Numbered from the stretch's first letter, positions 29,459 through 39,735 are shown. The stretch: 64,000 nucleotides of DNA from Microbacterium testaceum StLB037 (GCF_008763945.1 NZ_VTQH01000001.1:806110-870109); one strand, 5' to 3'. A program made the numbers and translations. Notes: a model not told the origin generated them from the sequence alone.

Positions 29459-30831
29459 GAGGTCGCCCCCCGCACGAGCAGGCCCGAGAGATCGTCGAGA
29501 GTGCCGATGGTGAGCACGGTGAGCCCGGCGACGTTCTGCATGCGCGGATGGGCGCGTTCGTCGCAGATGACGGCGGCGACCGCGGTGTCGGCGGGGAAGG
29601 CGAGGGCCGCCTGGCGCAGCCGGGTGAGCGGCACCGTCGACCCGACGACCACGAAGGCGATGGACAGCCGTTCGTTCGCCTCGGATGCCAGCCGGCAGAC
29701 GTCCTCGACGGCCATGGTGTTCTCGTGCCGTTCGATGGCGCTGAAGCCGTCGAGCATCGTGCGCGGCGCCACGACGGGGATATGGCGGATGGCGCGCAGA
29801 CGCCCCTTGACCACGCGCGGGATCTCGGACCCCGTCACGATGTCGATGTCGCGCGCATCGCGGACGGCACGAAGGCCCAGGGACGCCGCGGCGGAGACGG
29901 CGAGCTCGTACTCATCGGCATCCGCGTACTCCTGCGTCGCAGCGGCGAGCACCACCGCCATGCGCGACCGGCGCGACTCCTCGTACTGGCGGACCATCAG
30001 CCGGCCCGTCTTCGCGGTCGACTTCCAGTGCACCTGCCGACGCGAGTCACCGGGGACGTACTCCCGGATGGCGTGGAACGACATGTCCGCGTCGACCAGG
30101 CGGCGCGTGGCATTTCCCTCGAGGTCGCGCACGAGGCCCGCGCTTGTGGAGGGCAACCCCACCGTGCGCGGGTGGACGAAGAGATCGTGGACGTCGTCGA
30201 AGGCGTGCTCGCGACGCAGCAGCCCCACGGGGTCGCTGCGCACGGTGGTCACCGGACCCACTCGGACCACGCCACGCGGGAGCGGGGGGATCTCGAGCGG
30301 CTCGGTCGAGCTCTGACCCGGGCGCAGGAACGGCACGCCGAACTCCACGAGGCCGCGGCCCACCGGGATGTCGAGGCGCCCGGGAAGCGCGGGACGCGCA
30401 CTCTCGTTGCGCACCACGATCCGCCCCGTGACGCCGTTGCCCGCGGTCACCCGCTCGTGCTCGAGGTCTAGCTCGACCTCGTAGGCCCGGGCCCCGAAGA
30501 GGAACGGGACGCTCATGAGCAGCAGGAGCAGCGCCGCGCTTCCGGCGACCCTCCACTCCACCCACCCGAAGATCACGCCGAGGAGCAGACCGACGGTCGC
30601 GGCGATCACGACGACGACCCCGGCGGGGCGGACCGTGCGGCCGGCCCACCGCGCCGCCGCGGTCACGGCCTCGGTCGCCGCCCGCCACCACTCGGCGAGT
30701 AGGACGACGGCGCGGACGATGCGACGCTGCCGACGCACCGAGGTGGAGGTGATCGAGGTGCGCGAGCTGGTCGCCATCGTGCCCGCGGAGGTACGGGTGA
30801 GACGCGACTCGGTCAGGCTCGGATCAGGCAC
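29455..30831 (-). CDS. DUF58 domain protein
   Basis: 458 residues. Two close membrane helices (about residues 68-110), then a beta-rich domain and the DUF58/vWA-like domain with the signature I-R-E-Y-V-P-G-D-x-R-R-Q-V-H-W-K-S-T-A near residues 255-275. DUF58 proteins are regular partners of MoxR ATPases and are thought to be their membrane targets or adaptors; the exact role is unknown. GTG start. Confidence 0.88.
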   Translation of the reverse strand: MPDPSLTESRLTRTSAGTMATSSRTSITSTSVRRQRRIVRAVVLLAEWWRAATEAVTAAARWAGRTVRPAGVVVVIAATVGLLLGVIFGWVEWRVAGSAALLLLLMSVPFLFGARAYEVELDLEHERVTAGNGVTGRIVVRNESARPALPGRLDIPVGRGLVEFGVPFLRPGQSSTEPLEIPPLPRGVVRVGPVTTVRSDPVGLLRREHAFDDVHDLFVHPRTVGLPSTSAGLVRDLEGNATRRLVDADMSFHAIREYVPGDSRRQVHWKSTAKTGRLMVRQYEESRRSRMAVVLAAATQEYADADEYELAVSAAASLGLRAVRDARDIDIVTGSEIPRVVKGRLRAIRHIPVVAPRTMLDGFSAIERHENTMAVEDVCRLASEANERLSIAFVVVGSTVPLTRLRQAALAFPADTAVAAVICDERAHPRMQNVAGLTVLTIGTLDDLSGLLVRGATS

Positions 30832-30877
30832 GACTCACCCCCTTCGAGAGGTGCGTGCTGCGCGCGCGGCGTCACCG

Positions 30878-31843
30878 TCAGGCGCTCTCGCGCTGCGAAG
30901 GCGGCAGGGTGTCGAGGAGCACCTGACCGACGACGGCCTCCTGGGTGACGCCGTCGAACTCCGCCTCGGGGTGGAGGATGAGACGGTGCGCGAGCACCGC
31001 CACGGCCAGGGCCTTCACGTCGTCGGGGGTGGCGTACGTCCGCCCCTGCGAGGCGGCGCGTGCCCGGGTCGCCCGCGTGAGGGCGAGCGCTCCGCGGATG
31101 CTCACCCCGAGGCGGACCTCGTCGGCCGTGCGGGTGGCATCCACGAGGCGGGCGATGTAGTCGAGGACGAGGGCGTCGACGTAGACGGATGCCGCGAGAT
31201 CGGCCATCCCCACGAGCGCTTGGGGGGTGATGATGGCACGCAGCTCGGCCGTGGCCACGGGCGCACCGTCGAGGATGCGCACCGTCGCGGCGTGGTCGGG
31301 GTAGCCGAGGGAGGTGCGGAGCAGGAAGCGGTCGAGCTGGGCCTCGGGAAGCCGGTAGGTTCCGGCCTGCTCGACGGGGTTCTGCGTGGCGAGCACGAGG
31401 AAGGGGACGCCGACCTCGCGAGAGACGCCGTCGATGGTGACGCGGCCCTCTTCCATGACCTCGAGCAGGGCCGACTGGGTCTTGGGGCTCGCGCGGTTGA
31501 TCTCGTCGGCGAGGACGATGTTCGCGAAGATCGGGCCGGAGTGGAACTCGAAGGAGCCCGTCTTCTGGTCGTAGACCGTGATGCCCGTGATGTCGCCGGG
31601 GAGGAGGTCGGGGGTGAACTGGATGCGCGTGTTCGTGCCCTGCACGGACTGCGCGACCGCGCGCGCGAGCGAGGTCTTGCCGGTGCCGGGGACGTCTTCG
31701 AGCAGGACGTGACCGTCGCTGAGCATCGCCGTCAGCACCAGCTCGACCACGTGCCTCTTGCCGAGGACGGCGCGCTCGACGTTGTCGGCGATCTGCGAGA
31801 AGGTCTGGGAGAACCAGGTGGCCTGCTCCTGGGTGATCGTCAT
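30878..31843 (-). CDS. MoxR-family AAA+ ATPase
   Basis: 321 residues. Walker A G-T-G-K-T, Walker B A-D-E-I-N-R, sensor 1 A-T-Q-N-P and the C-terminal lid (AAA_lid). MoxR ATPases act as chaperones that activate or assemble partner proteins, often with vWA/DUF58 partners, as encoded next. It begins 43 nt after the giant surface protein and ends 46 nt before DUF58. Confidence 0.93.
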   Translation of the reverse strand: MTITQEQATWFSQTFSQIADNVERAVLGKRHVVELVLTAMLSDGHVLLEDVPGTGKTSLARAVAQSVQGTNTRIQFTPDLLPGDITGITVYDQKTGSFEFHSGPIFANIVLADEINRASPKTQSALLEVMEEGRVTIDGVSREVGVPFLVLATQNPVEQAGTYRLPEAQLDRFLLRTSLGYPDHAATVRILDGAPVATAELRAIITPQALVGMADLAASVYVDALVLDYIARLVDATRTADEVRLGVSIRGALALTRATRARAASQGRTYATPDDVKALAVAVLAHRLILHPEAEFDGVTQEAVVGQVLLDTLPPSQRESA

Positions 31844-31886
31844 GCGGTGTCCTTCGAGAGGGAGAGGGGGGTGGATGCCGTACGGC

Positions 31887-34800
31887 TCAGGATGAGGGGG
31901 CGGAGGTGCCGGGCTGGCATGCGCCCGAGAGCTTGGCCGTGGCCTTGTCGAGGTTCCATCCCTGGGCGGACCAGTCGACCGTGACGCCGATGTTCTCGAC
32001 GGTCACCGCGCCGGCGGGTACGAGCCGGGGGTTGCCCTCGGTTGTGGGAAGCTTCGCGCCGCTCTTGTCTTTGTAGACCACGCCGTCGTAGTCGAGGGAG
32101 AGGGCGGCCTTGCCGTTGCTCGAGCTGCCCTCGGCACGGAGCGTGCCCCCCGCTTCGCAGCTCGAGACCTTCCACGACGCCTGCACCTGGTAGGGCGCGC
32201 TGCCGGAGGCGGGCTTGACGAGCCCCCGCTCGGACTGGGTGCCCCAGACCTTGTGCTGGAAGTAGACGAGGATGTTCGGGTCGCGGTCGAACACCTGCGA
32301 TCCGGGCGCCCAATTCTCGTACTTCAGCTCGTTGTTGCGCGGGGGCGTGCTACCGGCCTTGATGTCCTTATCGAAGTACCACCGCGCTTCGTCGCCCTTG
32401 ACGACCGCCTTCGGGTCGACGGTGAAGGTGTAGCCGCTGGGTGCCGCGTTGTCTTGCGAGACGTTCAGGCTCTGCTTCGTCGAGACCGCCCCGTAGGACT
32501 GGCCGTTGAAGAACGTCTCGACGCACATCGTGAAGTCGTAGCTCTCGCCGTCGTTCTTGTTCGGGAACTCCTCGCGGCTGGACCCGGAGCCGGGCTGGCA
32601 ACGCGACCACCCCTCGACGATGTCGTACCTCAGCTCCACGTCGGCGCCGTTGGGCTGGGCGGAACCCTCCGCGATCACGGTGGACTGCTGGTTGCCCGTC
32701 GAGCGCGACGTGAGGTTCAGGGTCAGGTTCTGCGCCACGCCCACGCCGTGGGCCGTACCGATCAGCTCGCCGCCGTTGGTGGAGCCGCCGAGGCCCGGGG
32801 GCGTGCTGAACCGCGAGATCGGGCGCACCGTGATGCTCGTGGCGTTATTCGAACCGACCAGGAACCGGCGCACCTGCACGGTGTCCTGGTTGCGACCGAC
32901 ATTGACCTGGATCTTGTCGCCCACGGGGCTCGAGATCTCGAGGGTGCCGGTCTCGGCGCCGTCGACGCCCGTGATGGTCAGATCCGCCACGTTGCCCTCC
33001 CCGTTCGTCTGCGAGGGAACGAAGGTCAGGGCCCCGGGCTGCTTCGGGGCGCGGTACGCCCACCCGCTCGTGCGCACGGCTCCGCGCGACTCGCCGACGC
33101 TGTTCACCGCGGTGACGACGTACTCCCGCTGCTCGCCGTTGGGCGCGGAGATCGGCGGGCACGAACCGTCGGCACCGCACCGGGCGACCTCCGCCCCGTT
33201 CGAACGCACGACGAAGCCCGAGATGCCCGGGTACGCGCGACGCGCCTCGCCCGGGTCGACCCGCAGCGTCACCGTGCCGTCGCCGAACGCCGTCTGCCGC
33301 ACGCTCGACGGCGGCCGGGGGAAGCCCAGCAGATCGAGCACCACGCGCGCGTCGCGGGTGGATGCGGTCGTGCGCCCCTGCGCGTCGCGCAGCGTCACGC
33401 TGGCACTGCAGGTGGCCCCCGGAGCGTCGTCGCCCCACGAGGCCACGATGCTCGACGAGGAGGCCACACCGAAGCTGACGCCCGTGCACGACGCCGTCGG
33501 CCGGACGTCGACGACCTCGAGGGGGGTGCGCGGCAGCGGGTTGACCTCGCCGCTGCTGCCGATCACGCCGATCGTGCAGCTGGAGCCGGACGCCTGGGAG
33601 CACTGCTGCGACGTCGTACCGCCCTGCGGGAGGGTGGAGGGCGCAGCGCCCACCCGCAGCACCAGGCGCGCCGGGGCGACGGCGTTGTGGCTGGTGACGG
33701 AGATGATCGCGGCGTTCTCGGTGCCGGGCACGGAGCGGTCCTTGCCGGTGACCGTGACGACGGATCCGTCGAGCGACACCTGGAACGCGGCCCCGCCGTA
33801 GTCGAGCGCGTACCGGATGCCGTTCCAGTCCTCGCGTCCGAGCTGCCAGCTCGTCATGTTGCGCAGGTCGAAGGTCGCGGTCTCGCCGGGGCCGACCGTC
33901 AGGGCTCCCGGCTTGAGCTCGGGCTGGGGATCACGCGCGACGATGCCGATGGGCACCGAGACCACCGTCCACTCCTGGGTGCCCGCGACGCGCACCGGCA
34001 CCTGGCAGGCGTCGGTGTACGGCGACCCGGCTCCCGCGTCGTAGCGGACGACCGTCCCCGACACGGAGCAGCGACCCTCGGCACGCACCCCGGTGGCCGA
34101 GACGTCGGTCCCGACCTCGAGGGTCGCTCGGCGGGGAAGGGCGACGAGGTTCGCCATGTCGAAGTCGACCGAGGCGAGCTCGTCGACACGCTGGGCGGCC
34201 CCCGGCCGCAGCGCGAGGCTCAGATCGTCGTCACCGGGAACGCGGAGGAATGCGTAAGTGGTCACATCGGTATCGCCCACGCGCCCGGTGATGGCGAACG
34301 GGATGACCCGTCGCGTGGCGGGGAGCGTCCCCGAGATCTTCCGACCGTCGATCGTGACGTCGGTGGGCTGACCCCAGAGCGACACATCGAGATCCGACAC
34401 CTCGCCACCCGACCAGGTGGCCTTGCCCGCCAGCACGTCGACGCCGGTGGTGAAGTCGTCGCGGTTCTCGACGGTGAGGACGGTGTCGGCGACGACCGGG
34501 TAGTCCGGCACGCTCTCGCGCACCACCTTGACCACGATCAGCCCACGCCCGGTGTTTCCCGAATCGGATGCCACGTCGTAGAGGAACGACATGGTCCCGG
34601 GCTGTTCGCCGGCTTCGATGACGACCCCGGTGTCGGAGATCGACCCGATGTAGCTCTTGAGGCGCGCGTACTCGGGGTTGTCGCTCTCGTCGGCGAGCTT
34701 CTCCGGCAGATCGGGTCGCACCCCCGTGAGCGTGAGGCGTCCCTGCGTGGGGTCGATGTCGTTGGCCAGCGGGCTGACGCGAATGGTGCGGTCGGCACCG

Positions 34801-37800
34801 GCCTGCACCTGGACGTAGTCGGTGAAGGTGATGGGGCTCGGGTTGGCCTGGGCGTCGAGCACGCCGATGCGGACGGTCCCCTCACCGGTGGCACCGGAGG
34901 GATCGGAGACGCGGTAGCGGAACGACACCTGGCCGCGGTCACCCGGGACCGAGGAGTACAGGATGCTCGCCCCATCGGGCGAGATGCTGGCCGTTCCCCG
35001 GTCGGGCTGCGCGACGATCCGGTCGAGCGTGACCGAATCCCCGTCGGGATCGACCCCGAAACCGCGGAAGTCGATCGACGTGGTGCCGCCGCTCAGGACG
35101 CGCCCCTCGAGCGTGTCGGGCAGGGGGGCGCGGTTCGCCTCACCGCCCAGGACCGTGATGTGGACGGTCGCCTCGTCCCAGAGCGCCGGGGTACCCGTCG
35201 TGTAGACGCGATAGGTCACCTCGTACGAGCCGGGCGTCGTCGGGGCGAGATAGCGCAGGACGCCCCCCGAGGTGAAGGCGAGGGCGTCGCTCGCCGGTTG
35301 CGTCTGGACGCTCGAGGGATCGAGGGTGGGACGACCGCCCGCGGGCGAGATGTCGTTGTCGAGCACCGGGATGTCGATCTGCGCGCCGACGCGGACCGTG
35401 ACGTTGTCGTCGACGGCGATCGGCGCGATCTCGGGAGCGGGCGGCAGGAGGTAGACGGTCGCCTCTCCGGCCACGCGCGAGCCCTCGTCGTCGGTGCCGT
35501 CGCTCACCGTGTAGGCGACGGTGCCGAGGGGTCCGGCCGAACCGTCCGCGGTGCTCCCCGAGACGCGCAGGTCGTTCTGCCCCACGGTGTCGACCGTGAG
35601 CGACGCGCCCTCTTCGGCCGAACCGGTCACGTCGCTGAGCAGCAGCACCCGGCCGGTCGGGTTGGAGACCGCGCTGAAGACGTCGAGGGTCGCGTCCTCC
35701 TGCGGCCGGACGAACGCCACCACGGGAGACGTCGCCAGTTGCGCCGGGGCGTCGGCGGGCAGCAGGGTGATGCGCGCCGTTCCCGTGGCGTCGCGACCGC
35801 CCCCGTTGACGGTGAAGTCGACGCGGTACACGCCGGGCTGGTTGGCCGTGAAGTCGAAGGTCGTGCTGCCTCCGACGACCGTCGCCGAAGCCGCCGCGTC
35901 GTCGAGGACGCGGACCGAGGTGAGGCTGATGTTGCCGGCGGTCCCCGTGACGTGCGGGCCCACGTCGACGGCGAGGGACGACCCGACCGTGTCGATGCGG
36001 GCGAACGACTGCACCGCGAGCGTGGGGTCGGGTGCCACGCGGATGATGAGCGGCTTCGTCGTCACGGCGCCCTCGGTGTCGGCGACCGTGACGTCGAGCT
36101 GGATGTTCTGCTCGCCGCCCGAGCCGTCGTCGGCGTGCTGGTAGACCACGTCGCCGCCGGGGGTGGCCGCAACCGTTCCCACCCCACCGGGGTTGTCGAC
36201 CGAGAGCAGCAGGAGCGGGTCGCCGTCGGGGTCGACCCACCCGGGGAGCACGGGGACGGTGACGGTCCCACCGCGCGCGACCTCGGGGGTCGGCCAGGGC
36301 TGAAGACACTTGTCGACGCCGCACCAGACGGGCGCCGCGTTGGACTCCGGGGGCGAGACGGTCAGGGTCACCGTCGCCGGCGCGGAGTTCAGCCCATCGG
36401 CCGCCGTGCCGTCGGTGACCGAGTACGAGAAGGTCGCGCTGCCCGTCGCCCCGGGTGCCACGCGAACGGCGAGGCGTTGACCGGAGTCCGTGACGGTGAG
36501 CGTGCCGAAACCCGGATCGAGGCCCGTGACGCTCTCGGCGATGATGCTGAGGACGTCCTCGTTGGGGTCGTGATCGTTCAGCAGGACCGGCAGGGTCGTG
36601 AGCCGGCCCGGCCGGACCCCGAACGCGTCGGGCTCGGCGACGGGCGGCTTCGGGTCGAGCACCACGCTGAGCTTCTCGTCGCTCTGCACCGCCGTCTGTT
36701 CGGTGCGGTCGTCGAGGGACCAGTTCTGGCTCGACGCGACGAGCGCGCCGTCGGGGACGGTCCACACCCACCCCGTGCGCGTCTCGTTCAGGATCACGGC
36801 GTGATCGGTGGCGACGAAGACCGGTCGCCGCTGGTCGGGCAGGCTCGCCCCGCCGTAGTCGAGGTTCGTCTCGCCCTGGTCGGAGCGCCACAGGGTTCCG
36901 CGTGCGTCGCCGGGGAGCAGCCACGCGGCGTAGGCGATGCCCCGGTGGGAGAGGGGACGAGCCGGCTGACCGAGCACGTTGCCTCCGCCGCCGACCTCGC
37001 GGCGCGGCGCCGACCCGTCGGTCGGGATGCTCCACAGCGATTGGTCGTCGGCGACGTAGACCGCGCGGGCCTCGGCGTCGGCGTCGGAGACGACGAGCTG
37101 GTCGGCGGTCTCGATCGCCTGGGCATCCGCCCCGCGAACCCACACGCGCCCGGAGTCCGCATCGACGAGGACCCAGGTGTCGCCCGCCGCCGAGAGCACG
37201 GGCGTGGCGACGTCCACGTCGAGGGCATCGCGGCCGCGCAGCTCGTCGGCCTCGATGTCGTACCGGATGACGGAACCGTCGGCGGAGGAATAGGCGAAGA
37301 GCATCCCCCGGTCGTCGAGCGCGATGGCATCCGCGGTGTACGAGGGCGCGTTCTCGTCTTGAGAGGTGCCGAAGGGGTCGAGCTCGCTCGGCCGCTGCCC
37401 GGCCTGGCTGAGACGGCTCGCGAAGAGCGTGCCCGTGTCGGTGCGGTAGACCGCATAGTCGCCGGCCGTGGCCACCGAGGTCGTCCCGGGCGGAGTGTCG
37501 GGCGAGGCTTCGAGCTGCTCGTCGGACAGGTCGACGGGCTGCGCTTCGTCGATGCGGGTCAGCTTGCTGTAGCTGTCGGTGAAGAGGTAGGCGCCGTCGC
37601 CGCTCTGCGCCACCTGGCTCGGATTGCCGGCGGTGCGCACCGTGTCGAGCTCGCCGACGGTGGTGTTCACGCGCGCGTACCGCTGGCCGTCGCCGGTCTG
37701 CAGCGCCCACACCGAGGTGTCGACCTCGGGCGTCTGCTGAGAATCGAGACCGGGCCATACGATGCTCGCGGTGACGACGAGGGCGGCGGCCGCCAGGGTC

Positions 37801-37832
37801 GACGCCAGCCCCGCGATGGTCCCGCGCTTCAC
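31887..37832 (-). CDS. Giant surface protein: propeller-like head, tandem Ig/cadherin-like domains, FN3
   Basis: 1981 residues. An uncleaved N-terminal signal anchor (about 6-27) puts the rest outside the cell. Residues about 40-390 have repeated short strand blocks (Y-L-F-T-D-S, W-V-L-V-D-A-D-S-G) like a beta-propeller. From about 394 to 1400 there are many Ig/cadherin-like modules, several marked by N-D-x-D-P or D-N-D-I-S-P, a Ca-binding style turn. Around 1400-1690 are a Cys-containing Ig module and FN3-like modules, then a Cys-bearing C-terminal region. No sortase signal. GTG start overlaps the kinase stop (GTGA), so its synthesis is coupled to the kinase. Likely an adhesin or envelope-spanning sensor; function is inferred. 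Confidence 0.85.
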   Translation of the reverse strand: MKRGTIAGLASTLAAAALVVTASIVWPGLDSQQTPEVDTSVWALQTGDGQRYARVNTTVGELDTVRTAGNPSQVAQSGDGAYLFTDSYSKLTRIDEAQPVDLSDEQLEASPDTPPGTTSVATAGDYAVYRTDTGTLFASRLSQAGQRPSELDPFGTSQDENAPSYTADAIALDDRGMLFAYSSADGSVIRYDIEADELRGRDALDVDVATPVLSAAGDTWVLVDADSGRVWVRGADAQAIETADQLVVSDADAEARAVYVADDQSLWSIPTDGSAPRREVGGGGNVLGQPARPLSHRGIAYAAWLLPGDARGTLWRSDQGETNLDYGGASLPDQRRPVFVATDHAVILNETRTGWVWTVPDGALVASSQNWSLDDRTEQTAVQSDEKLSVVLDPKPPVAEPDAFGVRPGRLTTLPVLLNDHDPNEDVLSIIAESVTGLDPGFGTLTVTDSGQRLAVRVAPGATGSATFSYSVTDGTAADGLNSAPATVTLTVSPPESNAAPVWCGVDKCLQPWPTPEVARGGTVTVPVLPGWVDPDGDPLLLLSVDNPGGVGTVAATPGGDVVYQHADDGSGGEQNIQLDVTVADTEGAVTTKPLIIRVAPDPTLAVQSFARIDTVGSSLAVDVGPHVTGTAGNISLTSVRVLDDAAASATVVGGSTTFDFTANQPGVYRVDFTVNGGGRDATGTARITLLPADAPAQLATSPVVAFVRPQEDATLDVFSAVSNPTGRVLLLSDVTGSAEEGASLTVDTVGQNDLRVSGSTADGSAGPLGTVAYTVSDGTDDEGSRVAGEATVYLLPPAPEIAPIAVDDNVTVRVGAQIDIPVLDNDISPAGGRPTLDPSSVQTQPASDALAFTSGGVLRYLAPTTPGSYEVTYRVYTTGTPALWDEATVHITVLGGEANRAPLPDTLEGRVLSGGTTSIDFRGFGVDPDGDSVTLDRIVAQPDRGTASISPDGASILYSSVPGDRGQVSFRYRVSDPSGATGEGTVRIGVLDAQANPSPITFTDYVQVQAGADRTIRVSPLANDIDPTQGRLTLTGVRPDLPEKLADESDNPEYARLKSYIGSISDTGVVIEAGEQPGTMSFLYDVASDSGNTGRGLIVVKVVRESVPDYPVVADTVLTVENRDDFTTGVDVLAGKATWSGGEVSDLDVSLWGQPTDVTIDGRKISGTLPATRRVIPFAITGRVGDTDVTTYAFLRVPGDDDLSLALRPGAAQRVDELASVDFDMANLVALPRRATLEVGTDVSATGVRAEGRCSVSGTVVRYDAGAGSPYTDACQVPVRVAGTQEWTVVSVPIGIVARDPQPELKPGALTVGPGETATFDLRNMTSWQLGREDWNGIRYALDYGGAAFQVSLDGSVVTVTGKDRSVPGTENAAIISVTSHNAVAPARLVLRVGAAPSTLPQGGTTSQQCSQASGSSCTIGVIGSSGEVNPLPRTPLEVVDVRPTASCTGVSFGVASSSSIVASWGDDAPGATCSASVTLRDAQGRTTASTRDARVVLDLLGFPRPPSSVRQTAFGDGTVTLRVDPGEARRAYPGISGFVVRSNGAEVARCGADGSCPPISAPNGEQREYVVTAVNSVGESRGAVRTSGWAYRAPKQPGALTFVPSQTNGEGNVADLTITGVDGAETGTLEISSPVGDKIQVNVGRNQDTVQVRRFLVGSNNATSITVRPISRFSTPPGLGGSTNGGELIGTAHGVGVAQNLTLNLTSRSTGNQQSTVIAEGSAQPNGADVELRYDIVEGWSRCQPGSGSSREEFPNKNDGESYDFTMCVETFFNGQSYGAVSTKQSLNVSQDNAAPSGYTFTVDPKAVVKGDEARWYFDKDIKAGSTPPRNNELKYENWAPGSQVFDRDPNILVYFQHKVWGTQSERGLVKPASGSAPYQVQASWKVSSCEAGGTLRAEGSSSNGKAALSLDYDGVVYKDKSGAKLPTTEGNPRLVPAGAVTVENIGVTVDWSAQGWNLDKATAKLSGACQPGTSAPSS

Positions 37833-38965
37833 CGGAGCACCCCCGTCGCGAACAGCGCCGCCACCGCGACGGCCCCGGCGGTCACGAGGGTGGCCGAGGC
37901 GAGGATCCACGGCAGGACCTTCGACCCGGCCGAAGCGGGGGCGGCGATGTCGGTGTCTTCGTCGCGGACGTATCCGGCCATGCCGGAGGACGTGCGGAGC
38001 TTGCGCGCACCCTCGCGCTCGATGCGGGAGCGGGCGGGACCGCGCACCGTACCGTCGGCGAAGTCGACGGCACGCGCCGCGGGCGCCCACTCCGCCGCGG
38101 GGATCTCGAGGGGCGTGGCGGGCAGACCGCTCTCGACCTGGACCGCCTGGATCGCCTCGCCGAACTCCCGCGCGCTGGCGTAACGTTCCGCGGGATTGCG
38201 GGCCATCGATCTCGCGAGCACCGCCTGCAGCGACGCCGGCACATCGGTGCGGGAGATGGCGGTGTACGAGGCTCGGGCGATGCGGCGGCGCAGCTGCTCG
38301 CGGGAGTTCTGCCCCTTCTCCCGTCGCTCGAAAGGGCTCTGGCCGGCGAGCAGGGAGTAGACGGTGGCGCCGAGGCTCCAGACCTCGCTCGACACCGTGC
38401 CGGCGGTCTGCTCCGAGACGACCTCGGGCGCGCTCCACGGCACCGACATCGCCAGCATCTCGTCGGCGCCCTGCCGCACCAGCGACGAGGAGATGCCGAA
38501 GTCGGCGAGCACGGGGGCCCCGAAGGTGGTCACGAGGATGTTGCTGGGCTTCACGTCGCGGTGGATGAGCCCCGCGTGGTGCGCCGATTCGAGCGCGCCC
38601 GACATGCGCACGGCGATCGAGAGGACCTCGGCGACGGGGATGCGCTCGACGCGGTACCGCTGGGCGAGGGAGCCCGGGCAGAACTCCATCACGATGTAGG
38701 GACGACCGTCGGCCGAGATCCCGGCCTGGTAGACGGTGACGATCGAGGGGTGGGCCGACAGATGCGCGAGCACGTCGGCCTCGGCGTTGAACATCCGCAG
38801 CAGTTCGGTGTCGCGCACATCGCTCGGCAGGACCTTGACCGCCACGTCGCGTCGGGGCATGTCCTGCCCGTAGAGGAAGACGTCGGCGAATCCCCCCGAG
38901 CCGAGCGGGCGGATGTACGCGAGCCCGGGCAGGATGGGCGGCGACGACGGAAGCCGCTGCGGCAT
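37829..38965 (-). CDS. Membrane Ser/Thr protein kinase
   Basis: 378 residues. Complete Hanks-type kinase: P-loop G-S-G-G-F-A-D-V near 22-29, Lys44, catalytic H-R-D-V-K-P-S-N (Asp137), D-F-G (155-157), A-P-E. A juxtamembrane linker (280-345) contains D-E-D-T-D-I, itself a possible phospho-site, and a single helix (about 350-374) ends the protein with almost no external part; there are no PASTA domains, so the sensor could be the giant protein made next. No phosphatase (PP2C) gene is nearby. ATG chosen at the domain edge with a GGAGG 7 nt upstream. Confidence 0.93.
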   Translation of the reverse strand: MPQRLPSSPPILPGLAYIRPLGSGGFADVFLYGQDMPRRDVAVKVLPSDVRDTELLRMFNAEADVLAHLSAHPSIVTVYQAGISADGRPYIVMEFCPGSLAQRYRVERIPVAEVLSIAVRMSGALESAHHAGLIHRDVKPSNILVTTFGAPVLADFGISSSLVRQGADEMLAMSVPWSAPEVVSEQTAGTVSSEVWSLGATVYSLLAGQSPFERREKGQNSREQLRRRIARASYTAISRTDVPASLQAVLARSMARNPAERYASAREFGEAIQAVQVESGLPATPLEIPAAEWAPAARAVDFADGTVRGPARSRIEREGARKLRTSSGMAGYVRDEDTDIAAPASAGSKVLPWILASATLVTAGAVAVAALFATGVLR

Positions 38966-39020
38966 CGAGCCCCCTCCCCCGGACGACGTGTCCGCGACTC
39001 GATCAGCGGACAACCCGTCG

Positions 39021-39026
39021 ATGCTA
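39021..39026 (-). promoter_or_regulatory. Possible -10 box of the kinase operon
   Basis: TAGCAT within an A/T-rich patch on the minus strand, about 55 nt before the kinase start. No clear -35. Confidence 0.4.
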
Positions 39027-39066
39027 ACAAAACCGCGATGACACACCGCGCGCTGTGGACGAAGCT

Positions 39067-39729
39067 TCAGGATGCCGGCGGCTCCACGTCGCGCGGATCG
39101 AAGGGCGCATCCAGCGACCGGGTGAGATCGTCGAGGAGCGCGGCGATCTGGGGCTCGACGAATTCGGCCACGGCGGCCTGGATCCGCAGACGGTGGTGCA
39201 ACAGCACGGTGCACACCTCGCGTCCGATCATGTTCGCGTAGTCGTCGGCGAGCCCTACCTCCTGCCGCAGCGCCGCCTTCGCGGCATCCGAGAGAGGAGG
39301 AAGAGCGGGGATCGACGCGTCCTCCTCCGCGGCGAGGCCCGACAGGGTGAAGAGGAAAGGCGCGCCGGGTTCGGGGTCGGGATCCAAGGGCATCCCGTCG
39401 AATTCGGGTTCGAGTCCCTCCGCGGGGCGGTAGGAGCGTCGACGATTGCGCTCCGACTGCTGATCGAGCTCGGCCTGCAGCATCGGCAGGTTGCGGGAGG
39501 TGTACTCGGCGACCGCGTGATCGACGATGGCCTTCATCCGCGTCGACAGCCCGTGCTGCACCCCGTGGGGGACGTCCGAGCCCAGACCCGCGGCGGACAG
39601 GACCGGTGAGCCGAAGCACCGACGACAGGGGGCGACCCGTCCGCGGTGGTTGGCGGGCTCCCACCGGGGCAGCCAACGCAGCCAGGCGTCCACCGCCTGA
39701 CCGACCTGGCTTTCGAGCGACCGCTCCAC
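39067..39729 (-). CDS. Conserved hypothetical protein
   Basis: 220 residues, no signal peptide or membrane helix, no family I recognise. Trp-rich N-terminal segment followed by A-P-C-R-R-C-F, a possible metal or redox pair, an acidic Pro-rich middle, and helical C-terminal half. The GTG start is supported by a TAGCGT box 6 nt upstream (leaderless type). It lies just ahead of the kinase operon on the same strand, but the kinase seems to have its own promoter. Confidence 0.65.
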   Translation of the reverse strand: MERSLESQVGQAVDAWLRWLPRWEPANHRGRVAPCRRCFGSPVLSAAGLGSDVPHGVQHGLSTRMKAIVDHAVAEYTSRNLPMLQAELDQQSERNRRRSYRPAEGLEPEFDGMPLDPDPEPGAPFLFTLSGLAAEEDASIPALPPLSDAAKAALRQEVGLADDYANMIGREVCTVLLHHRLRIQAAVAEFVEPQIAALLDDLTRSLDAPFDPRDVEPPAS

Positions 39730-39735
39730 GCCTCT

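Noticed and set aside
37833..39676. Upstream extensions of the giant protein and kinase frames
   Set aside because: The extra residues overlap neighbouring genes in other frames and do not look like the families; GTGA overlap and GGAGG sites favour the shorter starts.
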